Part shown: one piece after another, positions 26,512 to 34,537 of the stretch | How the letters are laid out: the number at the start of each line of letters is the position of its first letter | Numbering within the stretch: the stretch's first letter is position 1 | DNA from: Hellea sp. | GTDB taxonomy: Bacteria; Pseudomonadota; Alphaproteobacteria; Caulobacterales; Maricaulaceae | Length of the DNA: 64,000 bases | NCBI GenBank assembly: GCA_029250925.1 | Contig: JAQXEH010000012.1 | Span: 1 to 64,000, forward strand | Direction of reading: 5' to 3' | Notes under the pieces: generated by a model | Seen by the model: only the letters and a program-made list of their open reading frames with translations | Databases searched by the model: none | What the model was told of the DNA's origin: nothing | Translations under genes and position numbers: made by a program

Positions 26512-26637
26512 TATTATGGGCCTAAATTTTGTACGGAAACTATTATCAGTCTTTATCGTATTCAATAATAGTAACGACATAGTTAACAAACCGATTAATT
26601 ATAGAATTAATTATTAATTTTTAACTAGGGGGAAACA

Positions 26638-27294
26638 ATGAGTAAATCTATAATTCCAAACACTCCAAATGAAAAAGATTATGCTTCTAGTCAGTCAAGT
26701 GACTTAGGCTGGATAGATAGCAAAGACCCTGTAAGTTTATTTTCAAATTGGCTGTCTGAGGCCATTGCTACTGAAACAAATGATGCCAACGCGATGTCTG
26801 TTGCCACAGTTGATAAGAACGGAATGCCAGATGTTCGAGTTGTATTGCTTAAAGATATAGATCACCGCGGCTTTGTTTTTTATTCAAATTCAGAAAGCAC
26901 CAAGGGCCAGCAGTTAAATTTTAGCAACAAAGTGGCTTTAGGCTTTCACTGGAAAAGTAAAAAAAGACAAGTACGTGTGAGAGGTAATGCCGAGGTGGTT
27001 GCTTCAATTGAAGCGGATGCTTATTTTGCATCTAGGGCACGTGGGTCAAGAATAAGTGCTTGGGCTTCACATCAATCACGTCCAGTAAAAGATAGAAGGA
27101 CGATGATGAAGGAATTAAGTGAAACCGAAGAAAGATTCGAGGGGACCTCTGTTCCTCGACCTGGTCATTGGCTAGGCTGGCGCGTTAAGCCCGAATATAT
27201 AGAATTTTGGCAAGATGGGGCTTATAGATTTCACGACCGTATAGTTTTTTCTTTGACTTCAGATGGTTGGGTCAAGAGTAGGCTTTATCCTTGA
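26638..27294 (+). CDS. pdxH: Pyridoxamine 5'-phosphate oxidase
   Basis: PdxH is an FMN enzyme that oxidises pyridoxine or pyridoxamine 5'-phosphate to pyridoxal phosphate. The 218-residue protein shows the family blocks MSVATVDKNGMPDVRVVLLKD, FVFYSNSESTKGQQL, ASRARGSRISAWASHQS and the C-terminal PxxxEFWQ region ending RLYP. AGGGGG lies shortly before the ATG. It is convergent with a metallo-beta-lactamase-fold gene; the two stops are five bases apart within the palindrome CCTAGCTAGG. Confidence 0.95.
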   Translation: MSKSIIPNTPNEKDYASSQSSDLGWIDSKDPVSLFSNWLSEAIATETNDANAMSVATVDKNGMPDVRVVLLKDIDHRGFVFYSNSESTKGQQLNFSNKVALGFHWKSKKRQVRVRGNAEVVASIEADAYFASRARGSRISAWASHQSRPVKDRRTMMKELSETEERFEGTSVPRPGHWLGWRVKPEYIEFWQDGAYRFHDRIVFSLTSDGWVKSRLYP

Positions 27295-27304
27295 CCTAGC
27301 TAGG
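27295..27304. repeat. Palindrome at the pdxH/MBL-fold convergent stops
   Basis: CCTAGCTAGG is a perfect 10-bp palindrome starting one base after the pdxH stop and containing the opposite stop codon. ATCC and GGAT nearby could extend the pairing. It has no clear T run. Confidence 0.35.
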
Positions 27305-28199
27305 ATTCGGTTATTTTATATCGGCAGTCTAGGCCATTATCTGCAGTAGCCATAACTACACCTTTTTCTCGTAGGTGTATCAAATGCGATAGCACGCTAT
27401 GGGCTGCAGCTGGATATAATCTTTTATCAAGGTCTGAATAAAGTTTCTTTACAATATCTAGTATTACACCCGAACCCGTTTTGAGTGCCTCTATAATTTG
27501 TTTTTCGCGGTAAAATCTATGATCAATATAGGCGTCAATGAATTCATCAACCTTATCAATATATGTCCCATGAGTTGGAAATATTAATGAAAAATTTCTT
27601 TCTTTAATTTTTTTTAAACTATTTATGTAATCTCCCATATGGCCTTCATATGGAGAAACTACACTTGTCGACCATCCCATTATATGATCGCCTGAAAATA
27701 ATAAATTTTCTTGTTTGAGTGCGTAACAGACATGATTGGATGTATGCCCGGGTGTGTGGATAGCTTCGATTGTCCATTCATCTCCCTTAAATAAGTCCCC
27801 ACATTCTATATCAATATCAGGCTTAAATGTGCTGTCTTCGCCGGCCTCTAGAGAGGGCAAACCATTTCTTTTTTTTAAATCAATGCTTAGCCCATAAATA
27901 TTGCACCCGTGTTCAAGTGCCAGAGGTTTTGCCAGAGGTGAGTGATCGAGATGGTGGTGAGTTAAGAAAATATGAGTAACTTTCTTTCCTGTTAGTGCTT
28001 TTTTAATAGCATTTTTGTGTTCAGGTGTGTTCGGTCCAGGGTCAATGACAGCAACTTCTTTATTTCCGATTATGTAAACTCCAGTTCCAGTATAAGTGAA
28101 AGGGCCAGGGTTATTGGCAATAACCCTTTTAACAAGAGGGCTCATTACAGAGCATTCACCGTATTTAAAATCAAAGTCCTTTACAAACGGAATGCTCAT
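27300..28199 (-). CDS. Metallo-beta-lactamase-fold hydrolase
   Basis: This 299-residue enzyme is a member of the glyoxalase II/LACTB2-like branch of the metallo-beta-lactamase superfamily. The zinc-binding motif HHHLDH lies in IFLTHHHLDHS, a second histidine in HTPGHTSNH, a bridging aspartate in LLFSGDHIMGWS, and another histidine in FPTHGTYI. A C-terminal winged-helix-like segment (about residues 215-299) is typical of the LACTB2 group. Substrate is not determined; hydrolysis of a thioester or nucleic acid is known for relatives. It is transcribed toward pdxH. Confidence 0.88.
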   Translation of the reverse strand: MSIPFVKDFDFKYGECSVMSPLVKRVIANNPGPFTYTGTGVYIIGNKEVAVIDPGPNTPEHKNAIKKALTGKKVTHIFLTHHHLDHSPLAKPLALEHGCNIYGLSIDLKKRNGLPSLEAGEDSTFKPDIDIECGDLFKGDEWTIEAIHTPGHTSNHVCYALKQENLLFSGDHIMGWSTSVVSPYEGHMGDYINSLKKIKERNFSLIFPTHGTYIDKVDEFIDAYIDHRFYREKQIIEALKTGSGVILDIVKKLYSDLDKRLYPAAAHSVLSHLIHLREKGVVMATADNGLDCRYKITES

Positions 28200-28236
28200 T
28201 GTATCGGTAGTAAGTAAAATTTGGGCCTTAACATCT

Positions 28237-28902
28237 TTATCTAACTCGCCTCACGCGTATGGCGACTCCACGTGAGTTAATCCTCAATAAGAAGCTACCT
28301 ATAGCTCCCTTTGATATTAGTGCTGTATTCACTTTGTTGTCTTTTGCTCTGGGTATTCTGACTCTGATGTTATCGATTTGCTCCCAAACCTGCCCATTAG
28401 TCATGAAAAATCTTGTTTTTTTATAGCCAAATACTGATGTCTTTTTGATATTTAGTACAACTTCATCAATATCTTTTACTTTAATTTTTTGCTTCTTTTC
28501 TTTTTTCTTTGGTGATTTTTTTAAAGTACTTGGTTTTTTTACTGGTGCGGTTAGTTGGTTTTTATCTTTTATATCTGCTGCGATAGTGTCACTCTCAGAT
28601 TTTTCTTTTAATCCAAATATGCGATTGAGAGAGGACAAGGACGGAATGTTGAAACCGAAGGCCTCACGTTCAACATTTTGTATTTTTGATTTACTAACAG
28701 TGACTAGCTCTCCATCATTATCAGCCTTTTCAAAACGCTCAACCGCGTTATCATAGCATTCAAGCCTTATTTCTGGTTTTTCTATGGATTTACATTTATA
28801 TATAGCAAGTAATTCATTTGGAGTTTCCCCCACCTGTGCCGAAGCTACATTAGCCGCGAATAAACCAACTGTTACTGATATTAGAAAGTTTGCTTTGATC
28901 AT
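28237..28902 (-). CDS. Small secreted protein with conserved C-terminal basic tail
   Basis: This 221-residue protein has a Sec signal peptide (to about residue 22, ASAQ). It then has a CxxI...RLECYDNAV segment with two cysteines near residues 37 and 49, a lysine-rich linker (about 120-140), and a C-terminal domain ending in GVAIRVRRVR. Periplasmic proteins with this layout recur in Alphaproteobacteria and have no known function; the CYD segment slightly resembles VasI-like proteins. It lies upstream of the MBL-fold hydrolase on the same strand with 37 bp between, so they may be cotranscribed. Confidence 0.75.
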   Translation of the reverse strand: MIKANFLISVTVGLFAANVASAQVGETPNELLAIYKCKSIEKPEIRLECYDNAVERFEKADNDGELVTVSKSKIQNVEREAFGFNIPSLSSLNRIFGLKEKSESDTIAADIKDKNQLTAPVKKPSTLKKSPKKKEKKQKIKVKDIDEVVLNIKKTSVFGYKKTRFFMTNGQVWEQIDNIRVRIPRAKDNKVNTALISKGAIGSFLLRINSRGVAIRVRRVR

Positions 28903-29000
28903 CTACTACTCATTTATATTGTTGAAGCTGTTTTATTCAGTACACATTTACTCGTCTGTATTTGCTTATATATAGAAAATTAAAAAGAACAACATTCAGG

Positions 29001-29026
29001 TTGCAATGGGTGGTAAATTTGCAACT
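29001..29026. promoter_or_regulatory. Dyad upstream of the second TonB receptor, operator candidate
   Basis: GTTGCAA and TTGCAAC are perfect 7-bp inverted arms with a 12-base spacer in the 262-bp divergent gap before the receptor. The half-site resembles the GTTGTAA arm upstream of the first receptor. The rest of the gap is AT-rich, with a small ACGGA/TCCGT hairpin at 29113-29127 in the probable leader. Confidence 0.35.
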
Positions 29027-29164
29027 ATGAAATAAAAATACTTTTTTTATTAAATTTTAGTAATTTTTTTCTTGTGACTCTGTTATTTATAGGATTTAAG
29101 CAGAGATTACGCACGGAATGAATCCGTCAAAATTATATTGAAACCAGTTCGAAGGGGTTCCTTA

Positions 29165-32100
29165 ATGAATATTTTAGACAAAACACGTTTGCTTCAAACT
29201 TCTATTTTATCAAGTTTGATGATGGGATTGGGAGGAGTAGCATATGCACAAGTTGACACTACACCTGCTGAAGTAGAGCAGATCGAAGCCGAAGAGGAAG
29301 ACGATTTTGCGGAAGAGAAAGGTGAAATAGTTGTTACTGGTTCGCGTCTTCGTAGAAATGAATTCACATCTGCATCACCGCTACAAGTTATTGATGGTGA
29401 GCTTGCTCGTGATCTCGGTTTGGTTGACGCAGCAGATCTATTAGGACAAACAACAGTTGTCCAGGGTCAACAAATTACAACCGGTCTATCCACATCAGCT
29501 GGTAACCTTTCAGCTAATGGACCTGGTTCTGCTACTGCTTCTTTACGCGGTTTGAACCCAGGACGTACTCTTGTCTTGGTTAACGGCCGTCGTCTTGCTC
29601 CTGCTGGTGTTCGCGGCGCTCCAAGTGCGCCTGACCTTAACCTTATCCCAGGATCCCTCGTGCAACGCGTTGATGTGCTTCTAGACGGCGCATCATCTGT
29701 ATACGGTTCAGATGCTGTTGCTGGTGTTGTAAACTATCAGCTACAGAGAGAATTCGAAGGTATCGAAGTTGACGCTTATGCAACTATTCCGGAGCTTCCT
29801 GGAAATGCTGGCCACAGAGAGGTTTTCTCTCTTAAAACGGGTGTATCAAACGATAAAGGTTTTGTAACTTTCGCCGCAGAGCACAGCCGCATAGCTGGAT
29901 ACAATGAAGCGGCTCTTTCAGATTTCTATTCGCCTTACAGTAACGGCTGCCTGAGTTATGTAACCCAAGGTGCAAGTGGTACAATTTACGATCCGGACCG
30001 TTGTGCGGGTTCATTTGGTGCTGGCTCTGCTATTACTCCGCTAGGTTACTTAGGTTACCTCGAAGGTAACACAGGCGAGGTAGTCTCTGGCTTCACTCTT
30101 CCTGATAACTTCACTAGAATTGCCGTCACCGGAAACCTTATTCAGCCTGATGATGCTGATGGTCAGAGACTCTTGATATTCCCAGAAGAGCTTGACGCAG
30201 CATTTGCACCAGACTTTAACAGAACATCACTGTTTACTTTCGGTGAATATGACACGGGTCTCTATGGTAACATGAAAGCTTATTTTGAGGCTTCATACGC
30301 AACACGTGAAACAAAAACTAACACAGCTGGTCAGGGTGCTATTAACTTACCGGGCTCTTATCCGCTCAATCAGATACAAGTTATTGGTCTCGACTCAACA
30401 CTTTTCTTCCAGTCACGTTTCATCAATGACACAAATGTTGCGCAAACACGCTTCATATCTGGTCTTAAAGGAGATCTTCCGTTTCTTGAGTCAGCTGGTT
30501 TAAATAACTGGGCATATGATGTTAGTGCAAGTTACTCACGTTCGAGTGGGCAAGACGCCGTCAAAGGTATTCCATACTTTCCTCGCCTGGCTCAAACTTT
30601 AAACAATACAGTTGTTGATGCCAATACGGGTGAAGTATCTTGTACACCTGTAACAGTTGCCGGTGCAGACCAGGATGTACCGTGTCGTCCTTTAGACTTC
30701 TTTCAACCGACTTTCTTGTTCACAGGTGAGTTTGATGATCCTGACGATACCGAGTATTTGTTCCCAAATCGTTTAACTGACACTATTGTTAAGCAAAACA
30801 TCTTGCAGGGTTATGTTTCTGGTGATCTTTTCGATATTCCAACAGGTGACACAGTAATTGCTGGCTTTGGTGGTGAATATCGTGAAGATATCATTGAAAC
30901 ACGTACTTCTTTGGCAGGTGATTTCGAGGGTTTCTTTAATGATCCAGGCTCTAACGGCCGAAGAACACTACATGAAGTTTTCGGAGAAATTGAAGTGCCG
31001 TTAGTTAAAGAGCGCTACGGTATTCATGAGTTAAGTGTTAACCTTGCAGGTCGTTATACTGACGAGAGTAATTTTGGCTCAGCTGAAACTTACAGTATTA
31101 AGGGTGTATTTGCACCAACTGATTGGTTAAGCTTCCGCGCTACTTACGGTACATCATTCCGCGCGCCTAACTTAGGCGAGCAATTTGGTGGACGTGTGAC
31201 TGGATTTGCTAACCCAAGTGACCCATGCCGCGTTCCAGGTGTGGCTGTTCCATTCCAGGATACAGATGGTGACGGAGAAGATGATCGTCGTATTTATGAT
31301 GCAAACTTAGATCCGCGTGATCCCGACATAATTGCAAACTGCCAAAACGGTGGCGGCCCCTTCGGTCTTGCAGCTACTGATCCGTTTAACCTAGGTGCTA
31401 ATGGTATCGGTACAAGCTCAACTCCATTTTTCTATGGTTCACCGACTAGGGTAGCTACTGGTTCAAATCCAGCTCTTAAGCCAGAGACTTCAACAGCGAT
31501 TTCAGTAGGTGGTTCATTTGATCAACCATGGTTTGAAGACTTTGATTTCCGCGTTGCTGTAAACTACTTTGAGATTGAAATAACTGATGAGGTTAATCAA
31601 TTAACGGCTTCCACAATTGTAAACCGTTGTTACAACTCAGCAGGATTAACAGATCCAACATGTGAATTTATAGACCGTGATGCACGTGATGCTAACGATC
31701 CTACATCGGGTGAAGTTACGTTTGTGTCAGCTCTAAATCAGAACTTAGGCGCTCAGTTTGTTGAAGGTATTGATTATAACGCTGAATTTGGATTTGACTT
31801 TAAAGCTCCTTTCTCAGACGATCAGTTTGATTATGCCTTAATATTCCGTGCTACTCAGTCTTTGAGACAAGATATTGAGGAAGCTATTATTTCGGGTGTT
31901 AATGTAAACGACAACCTTGGTGAGTATGGTAACCCTAAGTGGCGTCTTAATTTCACTCAGCAACTAACCTGGAAAGACTTCGGTTTATTATTCCAATCAC
32001 GTTATCTTGATAGCATGGTGGAAAATGTAATTGAATCCGAAAGAAATGACCCGGTAACAACTGGCTTCTCACGTTGTGTTCAGGAAGAGGGCAGAGGAAC

Positions 32101-32326
32101 TGTTGATAACCGTACTTGTCGTCAATATGATGATTTAGCTAGTTATTGGTTACACAGTGCTTCACTATCTTATTCTAAAGATACATATACGCTACGTGCT
32201 GGTGTAAATAACATATTTGATACAGCGCCGCCGCTAACTGATAATAACAATTTAGGCAGCCTTGCTGGTATTGGTTACGATATTGGTGGCCGTACATTCT
32301 TTGTGAATGCGACTAAGAGATTCTAA
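29165..32326 (+). CDS. TonB-dependent receptor, large
   Basis: This is an outer-membrane active transporter of about 1053 residues. It has a signal peptide to about residue 30 (AYAQ), a very acidic linker (EQIEAEEEDDFAEE), a TonB box/plug start GEIVVTGSRLRR, a plug with LRGLNPGRTLVLVNGRRL and DVLLDGASSVYGSDAVAGVVNY, and a barrel ending with TKRF. The start ATG 29165 has AAGGGG eight bases upstream, which decides it over a TTG 27 bases earlier. Third codon positions use more C and CGT/GGT-type codons than neighbours, suggesting strong expression. A strong terminator follows. The ligand is unknown. Confidence 0.93.
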   Translation: MNILDKTRLLQTSILSSLMMGLGGVAYAQVDTTPAEVEQIEAEEEDDFAEEKGEIVVTGSRLRRNEFTSASPLQVIDGELARDLGLVDAADLLGQTTVVQGQQITTGLSTSAGNLSANGPGSATASLRGLNPGRTLVLVNGRRLAPAGVRGAPSAPDLNLIPGSLVQRVDVLLDGASSVYGSDAVAGVVNYQLQREFEGIEVDAYATIPELPGNAGHREVFSLKTGVSNDKGFVTFAAEHSRIAGYNEAALSDFYSPYSNGCLSYVTQGASGTIYDPDRCAGSFGAGSAITPLGYLGYLEGNTGEVVSGFTLPDNFTRIAVTGNLIQPDDADGQRLLIFPEELDAAFAPDFNRTSLFTFGEYDTGLYGNMKAYFEASYATRETKTNTAGQGAINLPGSYPLNQIQVIGLDSTLFFQSRFINDTNVAQTRFISGLKGDLPFLESAGLNNWAYDVSASYSRSSGQDAVKGIPYFPRLAQTLNNTVVDANTGEVSCTPVTVAGADQDVPCRPLDFFQPTFLFTGEFDDPDDTEYLFPNRLTDTIVKQNILQGYVSGDLFDIPTGDTVIAGFGGEYREDIIETRTSLAGDFEGFFNDPGSNGRRTLHEVFGEIEVPLVKERYGIHELSVNLAGRYTDESNFGSAETYSIKGVFAPTDWLSFRATYGTSFRAPNLGEQFGGRVTGFANPSDPCRVPGVAVPFQDTDGDGEDDRRIYDANLDPRDPDIIANCQNGGGPFGLAATDPFNLGANGIGTSSTPFFYGSPTRVATGSNPALKPETSTAISVGGSFDQPWFEDFDFRVAVNYFEIEITDEVNQLTASTIVNRCYNSAGLTDPTCEFIDRDARDANDPTSGEVTFVSALNQNLGAQFVEGIDYNAEFGFDFKAPFSDDQFDYALIFRATQSLRQDIEEAIISGVNVNDNLGEYGNPKWRLNFTQQLTWKDFGLLFQSRYLDSMVENVIESERNDPVTTGFSRCVQEEGRGTVDNRTCRQYDDLASYWLHSASLSYSKDTYTLRAGVNNIFDTAPPLTDNNNLGSLAGIGYDIGGRTFFVNATKRF

Positions 32327-32351
32327 GTCATTCACTAACTTTGTTAAAATT

Positions 32352-32378
32352 AATCCCGCCTAGTGCGGGATTTTTTTA
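32352..32378 (+). terminator. Rho-independent terminator after the second TonB receptor
   Basis: ATCCCGC and GCGGGAT form a 7-bp GC-rich stem with a five-base loop and are followed by a run of T residues, about 25 bases past the receptor stop. Confidence 0.93.
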
Positions 32379-32549
32379 TTCTAAATATAAGTCAACTTGA
32401 TTGCATGGTGATTTCATAGAATTCCATTAAATAAAATGCGTAGTATAGAAGTTATTTTTAAAATCATTACATTTTGAGTTAAAAACGAATTGCAATTATA
32501 AAAATGAGCAGATAGAAGCCGCAATAATAGCGTCGACTCTATTATTTTT

Positions 32550-32623
32550 TGGGGCGTAGCCAAGCGGTAAGGCATCGGGTTTTGATCCCGTGATCGTTGG
32601 TTCGAATCCAGCCGCCCCAACCA
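32550..32623 (+). tRNA. tRNA-Gln (TTG anticodon)
   Basis: The acceptor TGGGGCG pairs with CGCCCCA, followed by A73 and an encoded CCA. The D-arm reads AGCCAAGCGGTAAGGC, the anticodon loop TTTTGAT has TTG at 34-36, and the T-arm includes GGTTCGAATCC. The arrangement is typical for bacterial tRNA-Gln. It stands alone between the receptor gene and the TonB operon. Confidence 0.96.
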
Positions 32624-32828
32624 TATTAATTTAGGGCGCTATGTTGTGAACAATATAACAAACCTGCGAAAAATTATATCTTGTAGGGGTGAAATCAAGA
32701 TTATTCATTAATATGTGATTAGAAATATTGATTTTTTATATTAATCCCAAAAAAAACTCATAGATATGCATCCTAACGATTGATTTAATTTTTGAGCACG
32801 TGTAAGCGAATTTGTAATAAATAAAAAA

Positions 32829-32846
32829 AACTCACTTTAATGAGTT
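32829..32846. repeat. Hairpin just upstream of the TonB operon
   Basis: AACTCA and TGAGTT form a 6-bp inverted repeat with a six-base loop, preceded on the plus strand by eight A residues. On the minus strand it reads like a small terminator; on the plus strand it would be a leader hairpin 12 bases before the GGAGGG ribosome-binding site of the first gene. The remaining 32624-32828 stretch shows nothing recognisable. Confidence 0.4.
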
Positions 32847-32872
32847 AAAAGATATACTGGAGGGTACTTTTG

Positions 32873-33685
32873 GTGAACTTAGTCATCGCCACTAAATCAA
32901 TATTTATCGGGGTTGCAGCTTTAGCTGTTTCAATCGGTGATAACGTTTATGCGCAAAGCTCATCGCTGGATACCTATAAAAGTATTTTACAAGAAATATC
33001 GGACTTAAAATTATCTACAGCGCAAAAAGAGATTTATTTACAAACTCAAAACGAAAAGATTTCAAATCTTCAGGACCAGATTGAAGGAATACCAGCTACC
33101 ACAGTTACTGTTGGGCCATTACTCGATAAAATGGCGGCTGCCATTGAAAGTGAAATATATTCTGACTACCCTTTTAAAATTGAAGAGCGTCTAATTCGAC
33201 TAGATAAGTTTAGGGAGACCATCGCCGATCCGGAGGCAACGCCAGGTCAGAAAATGAGACAAGCTCTAAACATATACGATATAGAAGTAAGTTACGGTAA
33301 CTCAGTTGCTTCATATGCTGGTAATAATCCTAATAACCCAGGTGTGCGATATGCTGCTTGTCAAGAAGATCAGGAGAGTCGTAATTGTGGTTTGACGGAT
33401 GATCATAAAAAGAAAATGGCCTATTTAAATGGAAAGCCCACGGGGAATGGAGCATCAATTCAAGACTTGAAATCCGAGCTTATGGATGGTGCATACCTTC
33501 ACTATGGACGACTTTCTTTTGTATATCTAGAATTTGATAGTTCAGAAGCCTGGAGATATGATTTAGATAATAAGAATTGGGTGGAGCTTTCTGGCTCTGA
33601 TGTATTAGATGTTAGGAGAGCAGTTAGAATTGCGCGAGGACAGTCTGCACCAGGCGTTTTATCGGCTCCCGTGCATCTAGAATAA
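32873..33685 (+). CDS. DUF3450 family periplasmic protein, paralogue A with insertion
   Basis: This protein of about 270 residues has a signal peptide (to about YAQS), an N-terminal coiled-coil region and a DUF3450 C-terminal domain: MAAAIESEI, PFKIEERLIRLDKF, then YGRLSFVYLEFDSSEAWRYD and RIARGQSAPGVLSAPV. DUF3450 proteins accompany ExbB/ExbD/TonB operons and are thought to sit in the periplasm. Compared with the next gene it has an extra segment of about 40-50 residues (33340-33485) with two cysteines (33359, 33386). The start is GTG with GGAGGG nine bases upstream; a TTG three bases earlier is equally possible. It is the first gene of the TonB operon. Confidence 0.8.
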   Translation: MNLVIATKSIFIGVAALAVSIGDNVYAQSSSLDTYKSILQEISDLKLSTAQKEIYLQTQNEKISNLQDQIEGIPATTVTVGPLLDKMAAAIESEIYSDYPFKIEERLIRLDKFRETIADPEATPGQKMRQALNIYDIEVSYGNSVASYAGNNPNNPGVRYAACQEDQESRNCGLTDDHKKKMAYLNGKPTGNGASIQDLKSELMDGAYLHYGRLSFVYLEFDSSEAWRYDLDNKNWVELSGSDVLDVRRAVRIARGQSAPGVLSAPVHLE

Positions 33686-33695
33686 TAAAGTGGAT

Positions 33696-33721
33696 ACGGA
33701 AACGCTCTGGAGCATTCCCGT
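33696..33721. repeat. Intercistronic hairpin between the two DUF3450 genes
   Basis: The segment folds with outer pairing GGAA/TTCC and inner GCT/AGC around a CTGG loop. No T run follows. It could be a processing or stability element that sets different levels for the two paralogues. Confidence 0.3.
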
Positions 33722-33758
33722 GGTAAATAAATAACGAAAGCAAACTTGGAAGGAAACC

Positions 33759-34520
33759 ATGTTAAAATCTTCAATTGCAAAGCACTTTTTGCTGCTAGGG
33801 GCTGCCGGGCTTATTATGTCCGGTAATGCTCAAGCTCAGCTTGAGAGTGCATTAAATACAGCTAAAGCGTCATCGTCTGCAAGTGCAGCATCTCAACAAC
33901 GCATAGAGGGTCTTGATGATGAGGCTGATCAGGCAGTTAGAGAGTTTCGTGCTGTTCTTCAACAGAAAGACAATATTGCTCTTTTCATAGCGCAACAGGA
34001 TGTATTTTTACAGTCACAAAAGTCTGAAATAGCGAGTTTAGGGCGTCAATTGGGTACAGTGGAGCAAATTAAGCAGGGAATGTCACCTATGATGCTTAAA
34101 ATGGCGGCAGAGATTGAGGACACTATCAAGGCTGATATACCTTTTAATCTTGCTGAAAGGCTCACGAGAGTTGAAAGAATGAAGAATGTTCTAGCTGACC
34201 CAGACGTATCGCCCGCTGAACAGTATAGGCAAGTATTGAATGCTTTTAAAATAGAAGTATCATATGGTCAGGGCATAGACAGTTATGAGGGCATGCACCC
34301 TACTCGACCTGGAAACGTTGTTAACTTCCTGCGTTTCGGGCGGGTATCACTAGTTTATATGACGAAAGATGAGTCAGAGGTTGGTAGATACAATCTAGAG
34401 ACGAGTTCATGGGATATACTAAAAGGTGCTGATGCTTTGGCATTACGTAAAGCGATACGTATTTCAAAAGGTGAAGCAGCTCCGGACGTGGTCTTCGCGC
34501 CCGTTACAGTTAGCAATTAG
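33759..34520 (+). CDS. DUF3450 family periplasmic protein, paralogue B
   Basis: This 253-residue protein has a signal peptide (ending AQAQ near residue 27), a long coiled-coil (about residues 40-105) and the standard DUF3450 core: MMLKMAAEIEDTI, PFNLAERLTRVERMKNVL, EQYRQVLNAFKIEVSYGQ, VNFLRFGRVSLVYMTKDESEVGRY and ALRKAIRISKGEAAPDVVFAPV. It lacks the cysteine-bearing insertion of paralogue A. GGAAGG-type sequence lies just before the ATG. It lies 17 bases upstream of the long ExbB-like gene, the usual partner. The likely role is a periplasmic accessory of the TonB motor. Confidence 0.86.
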   Translation: MLKSSIAKHFLLLGAAGLIMSGNAQAQLESALNTAKASSSASAASQQRIEGLDDEADQAVREFRAVLQQKDNIALFIAQQDVFLQSQKSEIASLGRQLGTVEQIKQGMSPMMLKMAAEIEDTIKADIPFNLAERLTRVERMKNVLADPDVSPAEQYRQVLNAFKIEVSYGQGIDSYEGMHPTRPGNVVNFLRFGRVSLVYMTKDESEVGRYNLETSSWDILKGADALALRKAIRISKGEAAPDVVFAPVTVSN

Positions 34521-34537
34521 GTTTGAGGGATAAAAAA

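Noticed and set aside
28903..29164. Riboswitch (for example cobalamin) in the leader of the TonB receptor
   Set aside because: The gap is AT-rich and too short on conserved GC blocks; no B12-box-like motif was found.
32414..32620. Minus-strand frame containing LDSNQRSRDQNPMPYRLATPQ
   Set aside because: This is the antisense translation of the tRNA-Gln gene, a well-known annotation artefact.
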